Assembly: GCF_008831285.2 (NCBI RefSeq) | Contig: NC_045147.1 | Span: 20,092,581-20,156,580 of the forward strand | DNA length: 64,000 nt | Source of the DNA: Nymphaea colorata | Taxonomy: Eukaryota; Streptophyta; Magnoliopsida; Nymphaeales; Nymphaeaceae | Reading direction: 5' to 3' | Part shown: positions 13,159-24,195 of the stretch, piece by piece | How the letters are laid out: the number at the start of each line of letters is the position of its first letter | How positions within the stretch are numbered: position 1 is the first letter of the stretch | Program-made: the position numbers and the translations under genes | Notes under the pieces: generated by a model | What the model was told of the DNA's origin: nothing | The model's input: only the letters and a program-made list of their open reading frames with translations | Database searches by the model: none

Positions 13159-13765
13159 AAAGTTTTGAGTTTCATATGTTCAGTCGGTTTGGATATTCAG
13201 CGTACTTTATTGACCTAAAATCACCTATGCGTTAAAGCTCCACAAGTTATCTTATGGATTGGTTATTCACAAACATGAAATATAACAAACTGGAATTCTG
13301 AAAACCGGCCACAGTAAGAACCTGGAAACCACGTTAACAAGATGGCCGAACACTAAGTGGATAGCCAAAAAACACAGTTAAACTAGAAGCACACCTATAA
13401 GGTATACGTCCTCTTGCCGTAATGCCTACAATCACCGATTCACCTGTACGTTAAAGCTCTACCGTTCAACTAGAAAAACGCCACAACATTTCCCGAGTGA
13501 AACCAGATTGTCTCTAAAGGCTTCCACCGTTCAACTAAAACAACCCGACAACATTTCCCAAGTGAAACCAGATGTCTACTTATTTTCGTCGAAGCAAAAA
13601 GAAATACATGAATGAACTATCCATATGCTAGATAAGTTCATTCCTCAAGCAATAAGTGGTCACATTAGGACAACATTCTCTGTATCAAGCCGTGTGGGAA
13701 ACATTAAAACGATGGTTGCAATATACTTTAAGATACAAAAATTGATACAACTGGTAGACACATTT
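13159..13765. other. Intergenic and 3' flank of the mitoferrin gene
   Basis: Contains a loosely repeated block near 13425-13575 (TCCACCGTTCAACTA and ACATTTCCC AAGTGAAACCAGAT-like pieces occur twice). I see no gene. The mitoferrin 3' UTR should lie at the right end. Confidence 0.5.
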
Positions 13766-16700
13766 TCAAGGCAAACTTTTGCTGTTCTGATTGAATTCTT
13801 GAAAGGAGGTCTTGGCTGCTTCATACGTAGACCAGCAGATGGCTGCAGCAGGCGCATGAAATAGCATTCTTGGCCTCCATCCTCTTGTCAGACCAGTGTA
13901 ACCCTCCTTTTGGACGATCAGTCTGATCACGTTCCCAATTGAACTGCTGGTGAATCTATCGCAGCCACCAACTCCCTACAGTGAAAAGAACATTCGGTTA
14001 TCATAAACATTCACGACTTTGGAGAGCAATTGGTTTTGCAAGTGCCAAAGTTGGTTGGAGCTTTGAGCAATGAGATCACAAAGGACAAATAAACTTGACC
14101 AAGTAAATGTCCAAAAATACAATGACCAGTAGCATTAGCCTGCCCCCAAAAAAGAAAATTTTTTTTTCTGTAAGCATAACAAGATTAACCCAATATCTCG
14201 ACCCACAATGATGCAAAAACTTGTATCTGAAGCCATCTGGCAACATATTACCCTTGTAACAAGGCCTTGTCAGATAAATAAGTTCGTCCAAACATCATGT
14301 AAAATTACTCCCTTCTGGAAATGCAACGTCGCAAAGAGACACATACATAAGGATTATTGGCACAAAAGAAAAAGAAAAAGAGCAGTTTCTAATTTGTGAC
14401 CATCACAGGCCTATGACGGCATAACAAATCTTCAGCTTCTGACATAAAGTAGATTAAGAGGCCTGCTCATTATAACTAGGTAGAAAATTTTGTGAACATC
14501 AAGAACATAAAGCATATCATCCAACAGCAACACATTATATCCCTGCTAGACACGTGCGACTTGCTTTAGAAGTTTCCACGAAACATTATCTGTTTGTGTT
14601 CTTTCATCATGGCATGTAGCAATACGAATGCACCACGTTACCGTCAACTCCCACAAAGACCCAGTGCCTTCTCCAGATGTATTTCTATATTACCGATCAA
14701 ATTATAATATTCTTTCATACTGCAAGATAGAAAAAAACAGGAAATACAAGAACTATATGTTCAAGATGAAAGAATACGCACAAGAGATAAAATTAGACCT
14801 GTCATTCTCTCTCTCTTCCCTCCCCCCTCCCCCCACAAAAAAGAAAAAAGAAAAAAAAGAAAACCCAAAAGGAATCAACAGGAACAACTGGTAGGGTTGA
14901 TGGAATCATGACAGTATTCCAGAGAGAAACTCTGTTGGAAAGCAAAACATGGGAATTGAGATCCTTGATCACAATATTGCAACAAAATAAGAAATGTTGT
15001 CATGTACACTATGAATGTGCTCCCAGTAACAGTTAAGCAAACAATCACAACAGCCTAAAACTCTACCTTCCATCTTAAATGCATTTTTTTGCAGGGGCAG
15101 CGCAATAGTCCTAAAGCATTTGTACATATTTCAATCAAAATTATTAACATATTCCAACCAACACTTCAACCAGCACTCCATTAGTGCACTTCTCCAAATG
15201 CAAAGACAGTCCATACTCCTCGCTTTCAAGCTAAATACAGTACCATGCGACCAAGAACAAAATTAAAATAATTTTCATAATGTGAGCTACCAGAAGTGTT
15301 CATCTAGACGGCCATTCCTTTCTATTTTAGCAGGTTTTGTGTTACAAGGTTGACAAACTTAATTGCTGCAACTTTATGCATAACTGTATGCCTGGAGGCC
15401 AGCTAGACACATCAATGAAAGAATTCCATGAAATAGCACGCATGGTAACTGCTATTAAGAGGTTAGAGCAAATAACATCTGCATCATATCACTGAACAGT
15501 CAAATTCCCAAGGACGTGAAATAGCGAGCAGAAGGCCAGCTATGTGTCTCTTGCCTTGATGGCTAATACCAAAGCTTCTTCCTCCCAAACAGACAACAGA
15601 AACAGAGGAACATGATACCATCATCTAGACTCCAAATTATCACATTGCCACGGACATTATTCATCTAAAAATGTGCCAAAGGCACCACTGCCTGCTTACA
15701 GAACAACAAAGAGGGATGTTAAGCAGATTAGCAAATCAATCAACATTATTATGCTTTTTCATTTTCTTACATAGAAAAACCACACCTGGGTTGAGAAATT
15801 AATCTGCATTGTCATTACCACTATTTACATGTAAGTGCCCAAAGGCATCACTGCCTGCTTAAAAAGCAATGAAATGGATGTTCAGCAGATCAGCTAATCG
15901 AGTATCGACCAATATCATTAAGTTTTTTCAATTTATTACACAGGAAAACCACCTGGGTGGAAAGTTGCACGCCTGGGTTTCGTACGACCCCGTCGTCTGC
16001 TTAAAAAGCAAAGGAATGGATGTTAAACAGATCAGTCAACTGACCAATATTATTAAGTTTTTTTAGCCTATTACAACGTTAATGAACATCCATCATAGCC
16101 TGACACCGTCTTATTACCCACATGAAAAGAAGCCTGGACATTAAACAAATTCATAAGATCGAAAGAAGGAGCTAATGTAACCAAAAAACAAGCAAAATCT
16201 GCATTCTCTACCAAAAATCAGAACTAGACTACCTAATTAACACAGGAAGCATCCAACAGTCCAGCAATATGGAATTTCCAATAAACCAGACTCATGACAA
16301 AAACGCTTTCATTTACTAGCCCTGAAAAACAGATTGCACAAAATACAAAATTTGAAGTCTACCCTCATCGCCAACCATACCTGGCATTGCAACCGCGTCT
16401 TCACGACATCCAAAGGCGTCGTAACGACACCGGCAAGCGCTCCCGCAGCTGCCCCGGCCGTCAGGTGAAAGAGAAGCCGCTCCTCGCTCGCGCTTCCGGG
16501 GCTAATCTCCATGAGCACCCTTTTTACAGCCTCATAGGTTGCGAAATGAACGGCAGTAAAAGGAGCGTTCATCAAGATGGTGGTCTTGTACGAAGCATAG
16601 AAGCCCTTCAGTCCCTCTTCCCTCATTATCCTCCGAATGCAATCCGCCAAACCTCTGTACGGGCTGCTCTCGACCTGCAGCCTCTGCTTCACCACATCCA

Positions 16701-17106
16701 TAGGGGTGAAAACCGCATCGCTCGCCACTGTAGCAGCCACGCCGGAAAGCGCGTGTACGAACGGGTGGTGCCCCGACAAATTCCCACCAAGGAGCGACTT
16801 ACACAGCTCGTAAACGGAGAAGTAAACGGCATGGGCCGGCCCCGCGCCGAGAATCATGGGGACAACGCCTCGGTAAAGCCCGAGTGGGCCTTCGAGTTTC
16901 ACGATGGAGCGGAGCGCCTGCTGGATGGAGATGGCTGACCCGGCGGCCGGCACCTGCAAGCGAGTCTTCAGGGTGTCGACGGGGAACATCGCCACGTGCT
17001 CCGTGCAGCCGGCGATCGACCCGGCGACCATGAATTGCCAGAATTTCAGCCCGTCGTGAGAGACCCGCTCCACGCCCTTGCCGCCTGCGAGGACGGCATC
17101 GGCCAT
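13766..17106 (-). CDS. MIT1: Mitoferrin-type mitochondrial iron transporter (mitochondrial carrier family)
   Basis: Two exons, 17106-16381 (242 aa) and 13975-13766 (69 aa plus stop), joined in phase 0 by a 2.4-kb intron, give 311 aa. Three carrier repeats are visible with signatures FPVDTLKTRL (about 41-50), TPMDVVKQRL (134-143) and TPLDVVKTRL (230-239). The second repeat contains ILMNAPFTAVHFATYE, the MNAP substrate-contact region typical of mitoferrins. The end MLFHAPAAAICWSTYEA is likewise mitoferrin-like. Family members sit in the inner mitochondrial membrane and import iron for Fe-S cluster and haem synthesis. The length is close to that of plant MIT1/MIT2. The ATG at 17106 is followed by a short hydrophilic N-terminus before the first helix, as expected. 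Orthology to a particular paralogue is not resolved. Confidence 0.93.
13976..16380 (-). other. Large intron of the mitoferrin gene
   Basis: This non-coding 2.4-kb intron starts with the donor GTATGG at its right edge and ends with an acceptor TAG next to 13975. It contains three diverged tandem copies of a 145-163-bp unit (listed separately) and otherwise AT-rich unique DNA. Confidence 0.85.
15672..16080. repeat. Three diverged tandem copies inside the mitoferrin intron
   Basis: The units share CTGCCTGCTTA, GGATGTTAAGCAGATYAG, CCAATATTATTAAG and (in two of them) AAAACCACCTGGGT-like words. They start near 15672, 15835 and about 15985. Spacing is 163 bp and then about 145 bp. Divergence suggests an old duplication. 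Confidence 0.75.
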
Positions 17107-18712
17107 GGAAGATGATGGGGACCGAAGGAAAGCCGGGGGATTGGGATTTCGAGTGCAGAAGGCGGCGGCCCGAAGATGGGAAAAGGAGTTTTATGGAGAT
17201 CAAGCTCCATCCAGCAGAATATCAATAGCTAGGAATTTCCTATGGAAGGTCTGCCTTGGCTTCTCCTCTCTGAAAGTCCATCAAAGAGAGAGAAAGAGGG
17301 AGGCAGAGGAGATGACGGAAGCGCGGTCATAATATCCAGCATAAAATCGGAAAATGTAGTATTCGGCAAAGAGCTATATTTGACCATTATTTTCTAGCAG
17401 TCAAACCGGGGTTTGAGCACACTCTGGCTATTAAACTGTTACTGTCTTCAAATATCTTTCAAAGTTAAATTCTTATTCAAGTAGACGAAAGTTAGGGGTG
17501 CTTTTAGTTTTTACTATCAAACATTACTATGACAAAATTTTACGGAAAGAGGCGTTAACTTTTTGGTAACTAACAAGAATACACACTTAAATTTAAACAC
17601 TTTTAAATTAATCGCTTTATTTATATGACTAAGTATAATCATACCATATAATTACGATTAGGATCTTGCAACGAAGAAAATCAAAACCAAATATTTTATG
17701 TCTTTGTGTGGACATAGAATTTAGATGATGAAATGGTGATTGTATTTTTACGATTCCTTTGAATGGATTGTCTAACAATATATGTCTATAGGTTGAAACA
17801 TTTTCAATGCTAAAAATGGGTATGACTTAAAAATGGCTCAAAGAATAACTTCGAAGTCAATTTCAAAAGGAAATAATAGAAGCATCATGCCAACCATGAA
17901 GTAATTATCAGTTTATCCTAATTTGAGCTTATATGTACATGAACAGCATGTCGGTATAAGCTACTACGGTCGTCGGCCACAAGTACATGTTGATATATAA
18001 ACAATGAATAGTTGGAGAAACATTAAGCATCAGAATTGGGACTTCAAATGAACATATCTATATTTGTGTTAGTGTCCACCGTCGACATCGAAGGATCGGA
18101 TTTCATCCTCTACTATTCTGGCCAACTTCTCACAGGTCCCATGCCGACCTTCACCCGGCTAATTTTCTTATTGTCACAGTCGGCATTCAATGTCGCCTTT
18201 GAAAGAATCAACTGAACATTTTGTGATACTGTAATCATGAAGTTTTTTTTTTTTAATTTGTAGTTTCATAAAAGAAGAATATGTGCAAATTTTCAATTGA
18301 TTTCTTATGAAAGAAGACAGTATAGTACAGTCTAATATTGTCTGCGAATTAATTTGCTTATGTTTTAGTTCAGAATATCTATCTGAAAAAATCACATTCC
18401 TCATCATTTATCTATAAACTCCAAGCAGTTCATCTGAATGCATCTTCAGTGAAACTATACCACTAAGAAAGCATATCTTTTCGTACAAATACCTGTATCC
18501 ATTTCAGACAATATGAACAAAAGTGATCTGCCAAACGACATCATGGAATACAAAAAGTATACTTACATATTAATCCAAAAAGATCAGAACAACGGTTGTA
18601 GAGAAAAGGGAAAAGTAAAGAGCCAATGATTTGAAAGTCCAACCTCTCAAATCAATTTTCTCTTTCTAACATCATCCTCACCACCATGAATCATGCCACT
18701 ACTGTTATATCG
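17107..18712. other. Mitoferrin upstream region and EXO70 3' flank
   Basis: The mitoferrin leader and promoter should lie within about 17107-17400, which includes a GA-rich stretch at 17285-17315. From 17400 to 18712 the DNA is AT-rich with no assignable ORF. The EXO70 3' UTR should end somewhere left of 18713. Confidence 0.5.
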
Positions 18713-20647
18713 TCACCCCCTCCTCTTGTTCATGGAGGCAGGAGTGCCTTCAAACAACTCATCGATGAGCGTCTCCAGATCCTCAGGGCCATACTTGAGG
18801 TACTTGTCACTCTGCCTCCCGCCCTCCAGATACTGCCTGAACCTCCCCAAGAAGGATCTGTACGCCGGTATCACCACAGCAGATATGGACACCCTGAGTT
18901 CTGACTGTAGCTGCTCATCGCTTACGACCCAAGAGGACTGAGTCTTGTGTATCTCCTCAAACATGGCATTGAAGACCTTGAACCGCTCCTTTAGTGCGGG
19001 CTTTGAAATAGGACCGCTGTTACCACCTCTTCCGGCACCACCGCCACCGCCACCAACATGCAACCCTTCATCTCTAAAGCACGCCAAGACCTTCCCCCAT
19101 GTCTCTCTCTGGTAGTTCTTGTGGTACTGTCTCATCACATAGGACCTCTTCCTGTACCAATCATCACCAAGAAGGCTGTATATCTCTGAACCCTTCACCT
19201 TCTGCACTATATACCTGCCATTGTTCATTAAGAAAATGTAGCTCAGAGATTGGTCCTTGTAGAGCTTGGACTTAGCCTCTAGATTGGCATCGAGTAGCTC
19301 CATTAATCCTAGAACCTCCACGGAGAGAGCCGACCTCGACTCCGATTCGTCTCGCTCCGGGTGACATTCCTCAAAGGCCTCTGTTAGCGTCTCTTTGTAC
19401 TCGCACGCCAGCTTCAGGTAGTTCATCACGTACCGGGTGAGCGGGTGAACCGCTCCTCCAGGTACAGGCGTCTTGGCCGATTCGCCCTGTATGGAGCTCT
19501 CCAGCTCGCCGAAGATGGCGACGGCAGCCTCGCCAATTCTCTTCCGAGCCGAATCGATACCGGACCTGATCTCGGAACACGGCTCACTGTCGAAGAGCTC
19601 CGTGACGAGAGAACGTCCGTCTCGGAACGCCTCGTACATGTCTAGAAACTTGAAGAGTCTCTCGGTGGACCGGCGGGTCATGGCGACGGCCTCAGCGAAG
19701 TTCAAGAGGTGGATCACGACGCCGCGGGCGAGGTTGGCGAAGAGGGACTGGGAGACGGGCGTCGAGTCGGAGAAGACAGAATTGCAGAGGCGGCGCTCGC
19801 CGGCGAGGTAGACGCCGAGACACCGGCGGAAGGCACGCACCCACTTAGCGATCTCCAATTCTAGAGCGTCCCACGGCATCTTTTGCACCTCCTCTATTCC
19901 GACTCGCTCGATTCCCATCTTCTCCGAGATGGCCTCCTCCAGGAAGGCCTTGCGGGCGATGCTGTAGACCTGGCGGCACTCTGTATCGTAGCCCGACTCC
20001 GTCATGACCTTAGATATCTGCCCAAGAATAGCCGCCGTCTCAGGCGGGTACGGTTCATAAGGGACAGATTTGGCGTTTTCTGGCGACCCTGGCGCCGTGG
20101 GCATCGGGCTACGATCAGCGGGTTCCGGTCCCTCGTCCTCGCAGTTCGATTGCTCCTCGAGAATAGTCCGGAATTCCTCCTCGAGGAACGACATGGCTCG
20201 CTTGAGAACTGCCCCTGCTTGATCGGCAAGCGGCGAACCGCTCCCCTTCCCCGACGACAGCGCTTCGACCAAGGCCCTGAGGCGCGCCACGAGCGCGAGA
20301 AACGAACTGGAATCCCGACGCCAGTCGATCTTCTCGGCGCCGGTCTCGTACGTCGCTATCCTCCTCGCGAGGCCATCAACAAACCGCTCGGCGCAATCGG
20401 GGATATCGGCGCCACCGGCCAGGTCGAGGCCGGAGAGGAAAGCTCCGAGCTCCTCCGAGGCGAGATCGAGAGCCCCATCTTCCTCTTCCCTCTCTTTCCC
20501 CTGGTCACCGAGAGGCTCATCGTAATTCTGATGCTCCCATTCCTCGACGTCCTTTTCGCTGAACGACACCGACCGAAGTCTAGGGGCTGGGGTCAGCTTG
20601 CCCGCTGACTTGCCGGCAACCGGGGAAGATTTGTCAGGCGTGTCCAT
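18713..20647 (-). CDS. EXO70C: EXO70 exocyst complex subunit (EXO70C-like), intronless
   Basis: A single uninterrupted 644-codon ORF. EXO70 is the membrane-binding subunit of the exocyst, tethering secretory vesicles to the plasma membrane. The C-terminal Exo70 domain is clear, with KWVRAFRRCLGVYLAGERRL, LTRYVMNYLKLACEYKETL, IFLMNNGRYIVQKVKGSEI and ISAVVIPAYRSFLGRFRQYL. The C-terminus has YLKYGPEDLETLIDELFEG. The absence of introns excludes the intron-rich EXO70A clade. The N-terminal pattern (an acidic region, then SEELGAFLSGLDL and CAERFVDGLARRIATYE) is closest by eye to EXO70C, a clade used in pollen tubes and root hairs; a tree would be needed to confirm it. A glycine-rich insertion (VGGGGGGAGRGGNSG, about 540-555) lies in a loop. 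The DNA is noticeably more GC-rich than its surroundings, as is common for intronless plant genes. Confidence 0.92.
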   Translation of the reverse strand: MDTPDKSSPVAGKSAGKLTPAPRLRSVSFSEKDVEEWEHQNYDEPLGDQGKEREEEDGALDLASEELGAFLSGLDLAGGADIPDCAERFVDGLARRIATYETGAEKIDWRRDSSSFLALVARLRALVEALSSGKGSGSPLADQAGAVLKRAMSFLEEEFRTILEEQSNCEDEGPEPADRSPMPTAPGSPENAKSVPYEPYPPETAAILGQISKVMTESGYDTECRQVYSIARKAFLEEAISEKMGIERVGIEEVQKMPWDALELEIAKWVRAFRRCLGVYLAGERRLCNSVFSDSTPVSQSLFANLARGVVIHLLNFAEAVAMTRRSTERLFKFLDMYEAFRDGRSLVTELFDSEPCSEIRSGIDSARKRIGEAAVAIFGELESSIQGESAKTPVPGGAVHPLTRYVMNYLKLACEYKETLTEAFEECHPERDESESRSALSVEVLGLMELLDANLEAKSKLYKDQSLSYIFLMNNGRYIVQKVKGSEIYSLLGDDWYRKRSYVMRQYHKNYQRETWGKVLACFRDEGLHVGGGGGGAGRGGNSGPISKPALKERFKVFNAMFEEIHKTQSSWVVSDEQLQSELRVSISAVVIPAYRSFLGRFRQYLEGGRQSDKYLKYGPEDLETLIDELFEGTPASMNKRRG

Positions 20648-23600
20648 TTGAGGGTGGTGGCTCTGTTGCTGTGGTTGCTCCTCCCTTACTTTTAGCCCAA
20701 CGTTGTCACAGGAAAGGAATCCAGACGGCCATGTTCAGCGACAGAAACAAGAAAGAGACTCCGAAATGATCAATGGCTCGCAATATAGGTAATATGGCAA
20801 GAATATTGATCAGAATTTTACATGGAAATGGAAGAGCATCAGCTGATGGCAATGGTAACCAGAGAGAGAGAGAAAAGAGAGAGAGATTTGCGGGGATGAG
20901 AACGAAAGGAAATGAAACGGCCACCTTCTATCAACCAACAGCAAGAGAGAGAGAAAGGGAAGGTGAGAGGGAGAGGGGGCACGTTGTGGTGATCGACTAC
21001 AAATTTTCCGTTCTGGTTTTTAAACGAGGGTAAGGAGGGGAACGCCTGTTGACCCGCTGAGTTCGTGGGCAGCCACTACTCTCTCTCTCTCACACACACA
21101 CAAAAGAAGGAAATTTGCTCGCCAACTCCTTCCCCTTTGCTCATTGAAAACTCGACGATCCCCTTCTTTCGTTTACGAAAAAAAGCAGCTGCCACAGAGC
21201 CCGTTTGCATTAATGTCCACCATCGATACGTAGGCCAACACAAATCAGAACGGACGAGACGAAAGCATGCAACGCTTTAATTACACAAATAAGATGTGTA
21301 ATTGCACTTCCTTGTGTAACTAATAAAATAATAATAATAAGATAAACTGCAACCTTTTTGCATCATCAATTAATGGATCATCTTCTAAGGTTCCAAGGAC
21401 GGTGATGCTCATGAACAAAGATGTCTTCTGAGTTGGGCGGCAATGGTGTACTCCATCAATCAAAATACCACACGCTCCATTCATTGCAATTAAGAAGAGT
21501 AGCGCCGAATGAAATCAAAAGGGCAACCAAACTTTCACCACTCACCAGCCCATCCACTTAAGTCACAGCCCTTTAAGATTTCCAACAAGAGCTCTATAGG
21601 TCTGAAGCATAACGAAGACTTCAGTTCAGTTCATGACTTAGGTCTTAAGTCTAAAATTTGGAAGAATCATGAACTCGGTTCTTATAGCCCATAGTAACAA
21701 CCCCGCCTCGCAATGTATTCCCACTTTGTGCATGTCCGCCGGATCCAGTTGTGTCCGACCGTCTAATACGGGAAGCCAAAACAAGCAGCATTTGAGAAAC
21801 CAAATGCAAACCAAACCAGCATTTGAGAAAACAAGTTGGTTGTGAACCAGCCAAAAATATTGAAGGGCCGTCTTCTTAATAAGAAACAAATGGTTAAGAA
21901 AATAAACTCGAGTACATCAAAAGTATACAATACTCAGCACGTGGCAATCTCAAATCCACAATCAAATCAAATTCGACCACTGCTCATGCCGATGCTATTT
22001 GAGTCTGCCAACCCAGGTCCATTCCGACAACACTGGTCCAACCACAGCATCAAAGAAATAATGTTTCACCAAAATAATGACACTATTTGACTATCTAACA
22101 AAAACATATCACCGAAAACTTCGTTACACATTCGAGATTGTTGCGGAAGAAATTCGCGGAAGTTCCAAATATAAGTTTCCCATTCTCGCACATACGCCCA
22201 CTAAAATGGATCAGAAGACTGTGCGACGACATAGTCGGGTGTTGAGACTTGAGAGACAATACTCTTTCGAACTATTTAAAATGTGACTGACATCCAAAAT
22301 GTTCTGCATTTAATTGCCAAGACTATAAGCGAAAGATTAAAAAAAATGACTAGATATGAAATTTTCGAACTTCGGCATGAAACCAGAGAGCTTATCTTGA
22401 TGTTTTTTTTTTTTTAAACCCTACCCGGAATGATCTAGAGGTTGTCTGACACAGCTCACTCCGAAACTCTGTAAATCTATCACATTTCCAAAAACGTGAA
22501 GCGGTTCCGTTATCCCTTACAATCTCAGGCCCCTTTTTCAAAAAACCATATTACCCTCCCATATCAACATTACAAGAATTTAAACAGCTTTTACACTTCA
22601 TCGCCATAGCCGGTACCCTTTCATGAGCGATTTTCTCAGATACCTTAAGATAATTTCACTTACAATTACATTCACGTAAAGGAGAAAAATCTGCAGTGAC
22701 AGAACAAGTAATATGAAAGCAGATACATATCCAAATTTCCCGTTTGTACATCAAGGGGGCATGTCACCCTACAACAAGGCCGTATGGTTTAGCAGCCGTC
22801 TAACTGGCCAGGGGTTACAGTTGAACCTTCAATATTACGGAAGCCTAGAATTTGATATAGATAAACTGCTTGTCAAAACCTCAGTTTTCTTCCAATGCAC
22901 GAAGCCTCAATTTCTTTATTAACAGAATAAGCAAGAACCAACAGAGCATTCACCTCACGAGCCGACGATTCCAAGTTTGTTGAATTAACGACTAGACTAA
23001 TACTAAATTTCAGAAGACAAAAAGGATCCTACCAGTTCGGCAGCACCCGATTACTTTCGTTCGGTCCCATCGATCTAGTAAGATACATCAGCGCCCAACC
23101 AATAATGCGTCGGACAAACAGCAAAGTACACTTTCTCCTTTTCAGTAACCAATTGCTATAGTGAGATTTTCTCCGCAAGGCAAACGAAACACATCTTGCC
23201 ACTTTTTCATCTCCGGACAAAACACCTAAGATGGTAAGATTGCTCTCCCATTTATCTAAACAAGTAGGTGCACCACCAATTTGTGTACACCTTCCTTCCA
23301 CAGAAGGGGAAAGAGCGAAAAGGTCAACCCGCTGCTACTGCTAATTAGCAAAACATAAAAAACGCTTGCAAAACACGGAAGCCGAACCCCTTCTACCCCT
23401 CTTTTTATGGCCACAAACTTTGACATACAAGAACTTTGCAGACTCAGGCTCATCAGCCAGCCGGCACTAGCCGGCAGACATGTGAAAGATGATCAGGAAC
23501 TATCTTTTCAGTGTCCTCCAAAAAAATCATCAAATGCGAATAACCAATGGACAATCTCGGCAGTGGCTGGGACACTAGTTCCTAAGCATTTGTCCTCCTT

Positions 23601-24195
23601 CCCTTCCTCTGTTACTAAATCTCCCCACAAAAGTTTGAAGCCTGACATTGTCAAAGCATCACTGGAGCTCCTACATGCATAAGTTGCCTCCTTGTGAACG
23701 ACGACGATCATGATGATGATGGCTGGTCTATTAGTTTAGGCTTTCATCCTCCCTCCCATCTGCTGTTACTAGTGATGATCATTGCATCATAGTGAAGTTT
23801 CACATTGTCAAAACGTTATCAGGAATTCCTAGATCAAAAAACGCATGAATAAATGCACGTCAAGATGAAAGGATGCATACATGCATGCATGAACCAAAAA
23901 AGCAGGACGTGGCCATAGACAAGCACGACTCATACACAATACACTTAAAAAATCAGCACTCACCTGAATATCTCAATTCTCAACCTAAGCAGCACATTCG
24001 AGGTATTCCACTTGCCTCTATAAAAACATCCACATGCAGTCAATTAATCTCAAGCTAAAATCCCTTCAACAACTAGAATCAAAAGGAAGCCGTTTGCTCT
24101 GATGGTGCACCCAACCTACCTTATGCCCTCATTTGAATACAACTTGAACAAGCATAAGATAGAAACTTTCATAGTATACATGAATGCTTAGATGT
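20648..24195. other. Intergenic region between EXO70 promoter and TAF15b 3' end
   Basis: Bases 20648-21060 are the EXO70 upstream region with GA-rich runs (20861-20884, 20944-20975), and a TC/CA microsatellite lies at 21079-21104. A site II-like TGGGCT on the minus strand lies at about 20695. A (TGCA)n run lies near 23876-23890. No ORF here resembles a known protein, and the TAF15b 3' UTR should be at the right end. Confidence 0.5.

Noticed and set aside
16294-16938. 214-codon plus-strand ORF opposite the mitoferrin exon
   Set aside because: It is an antisense shadow of the carrier exon, with no recognisable motif and a composition typical of reverse translation.
19883-20608. 241-codon plus-strand ORF opposite EXO70
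   Set aside because: It is the antisense of a GC-rich exon, where stops are rare. Its protein shows no domain, while the minus frame is a clear EXO70.
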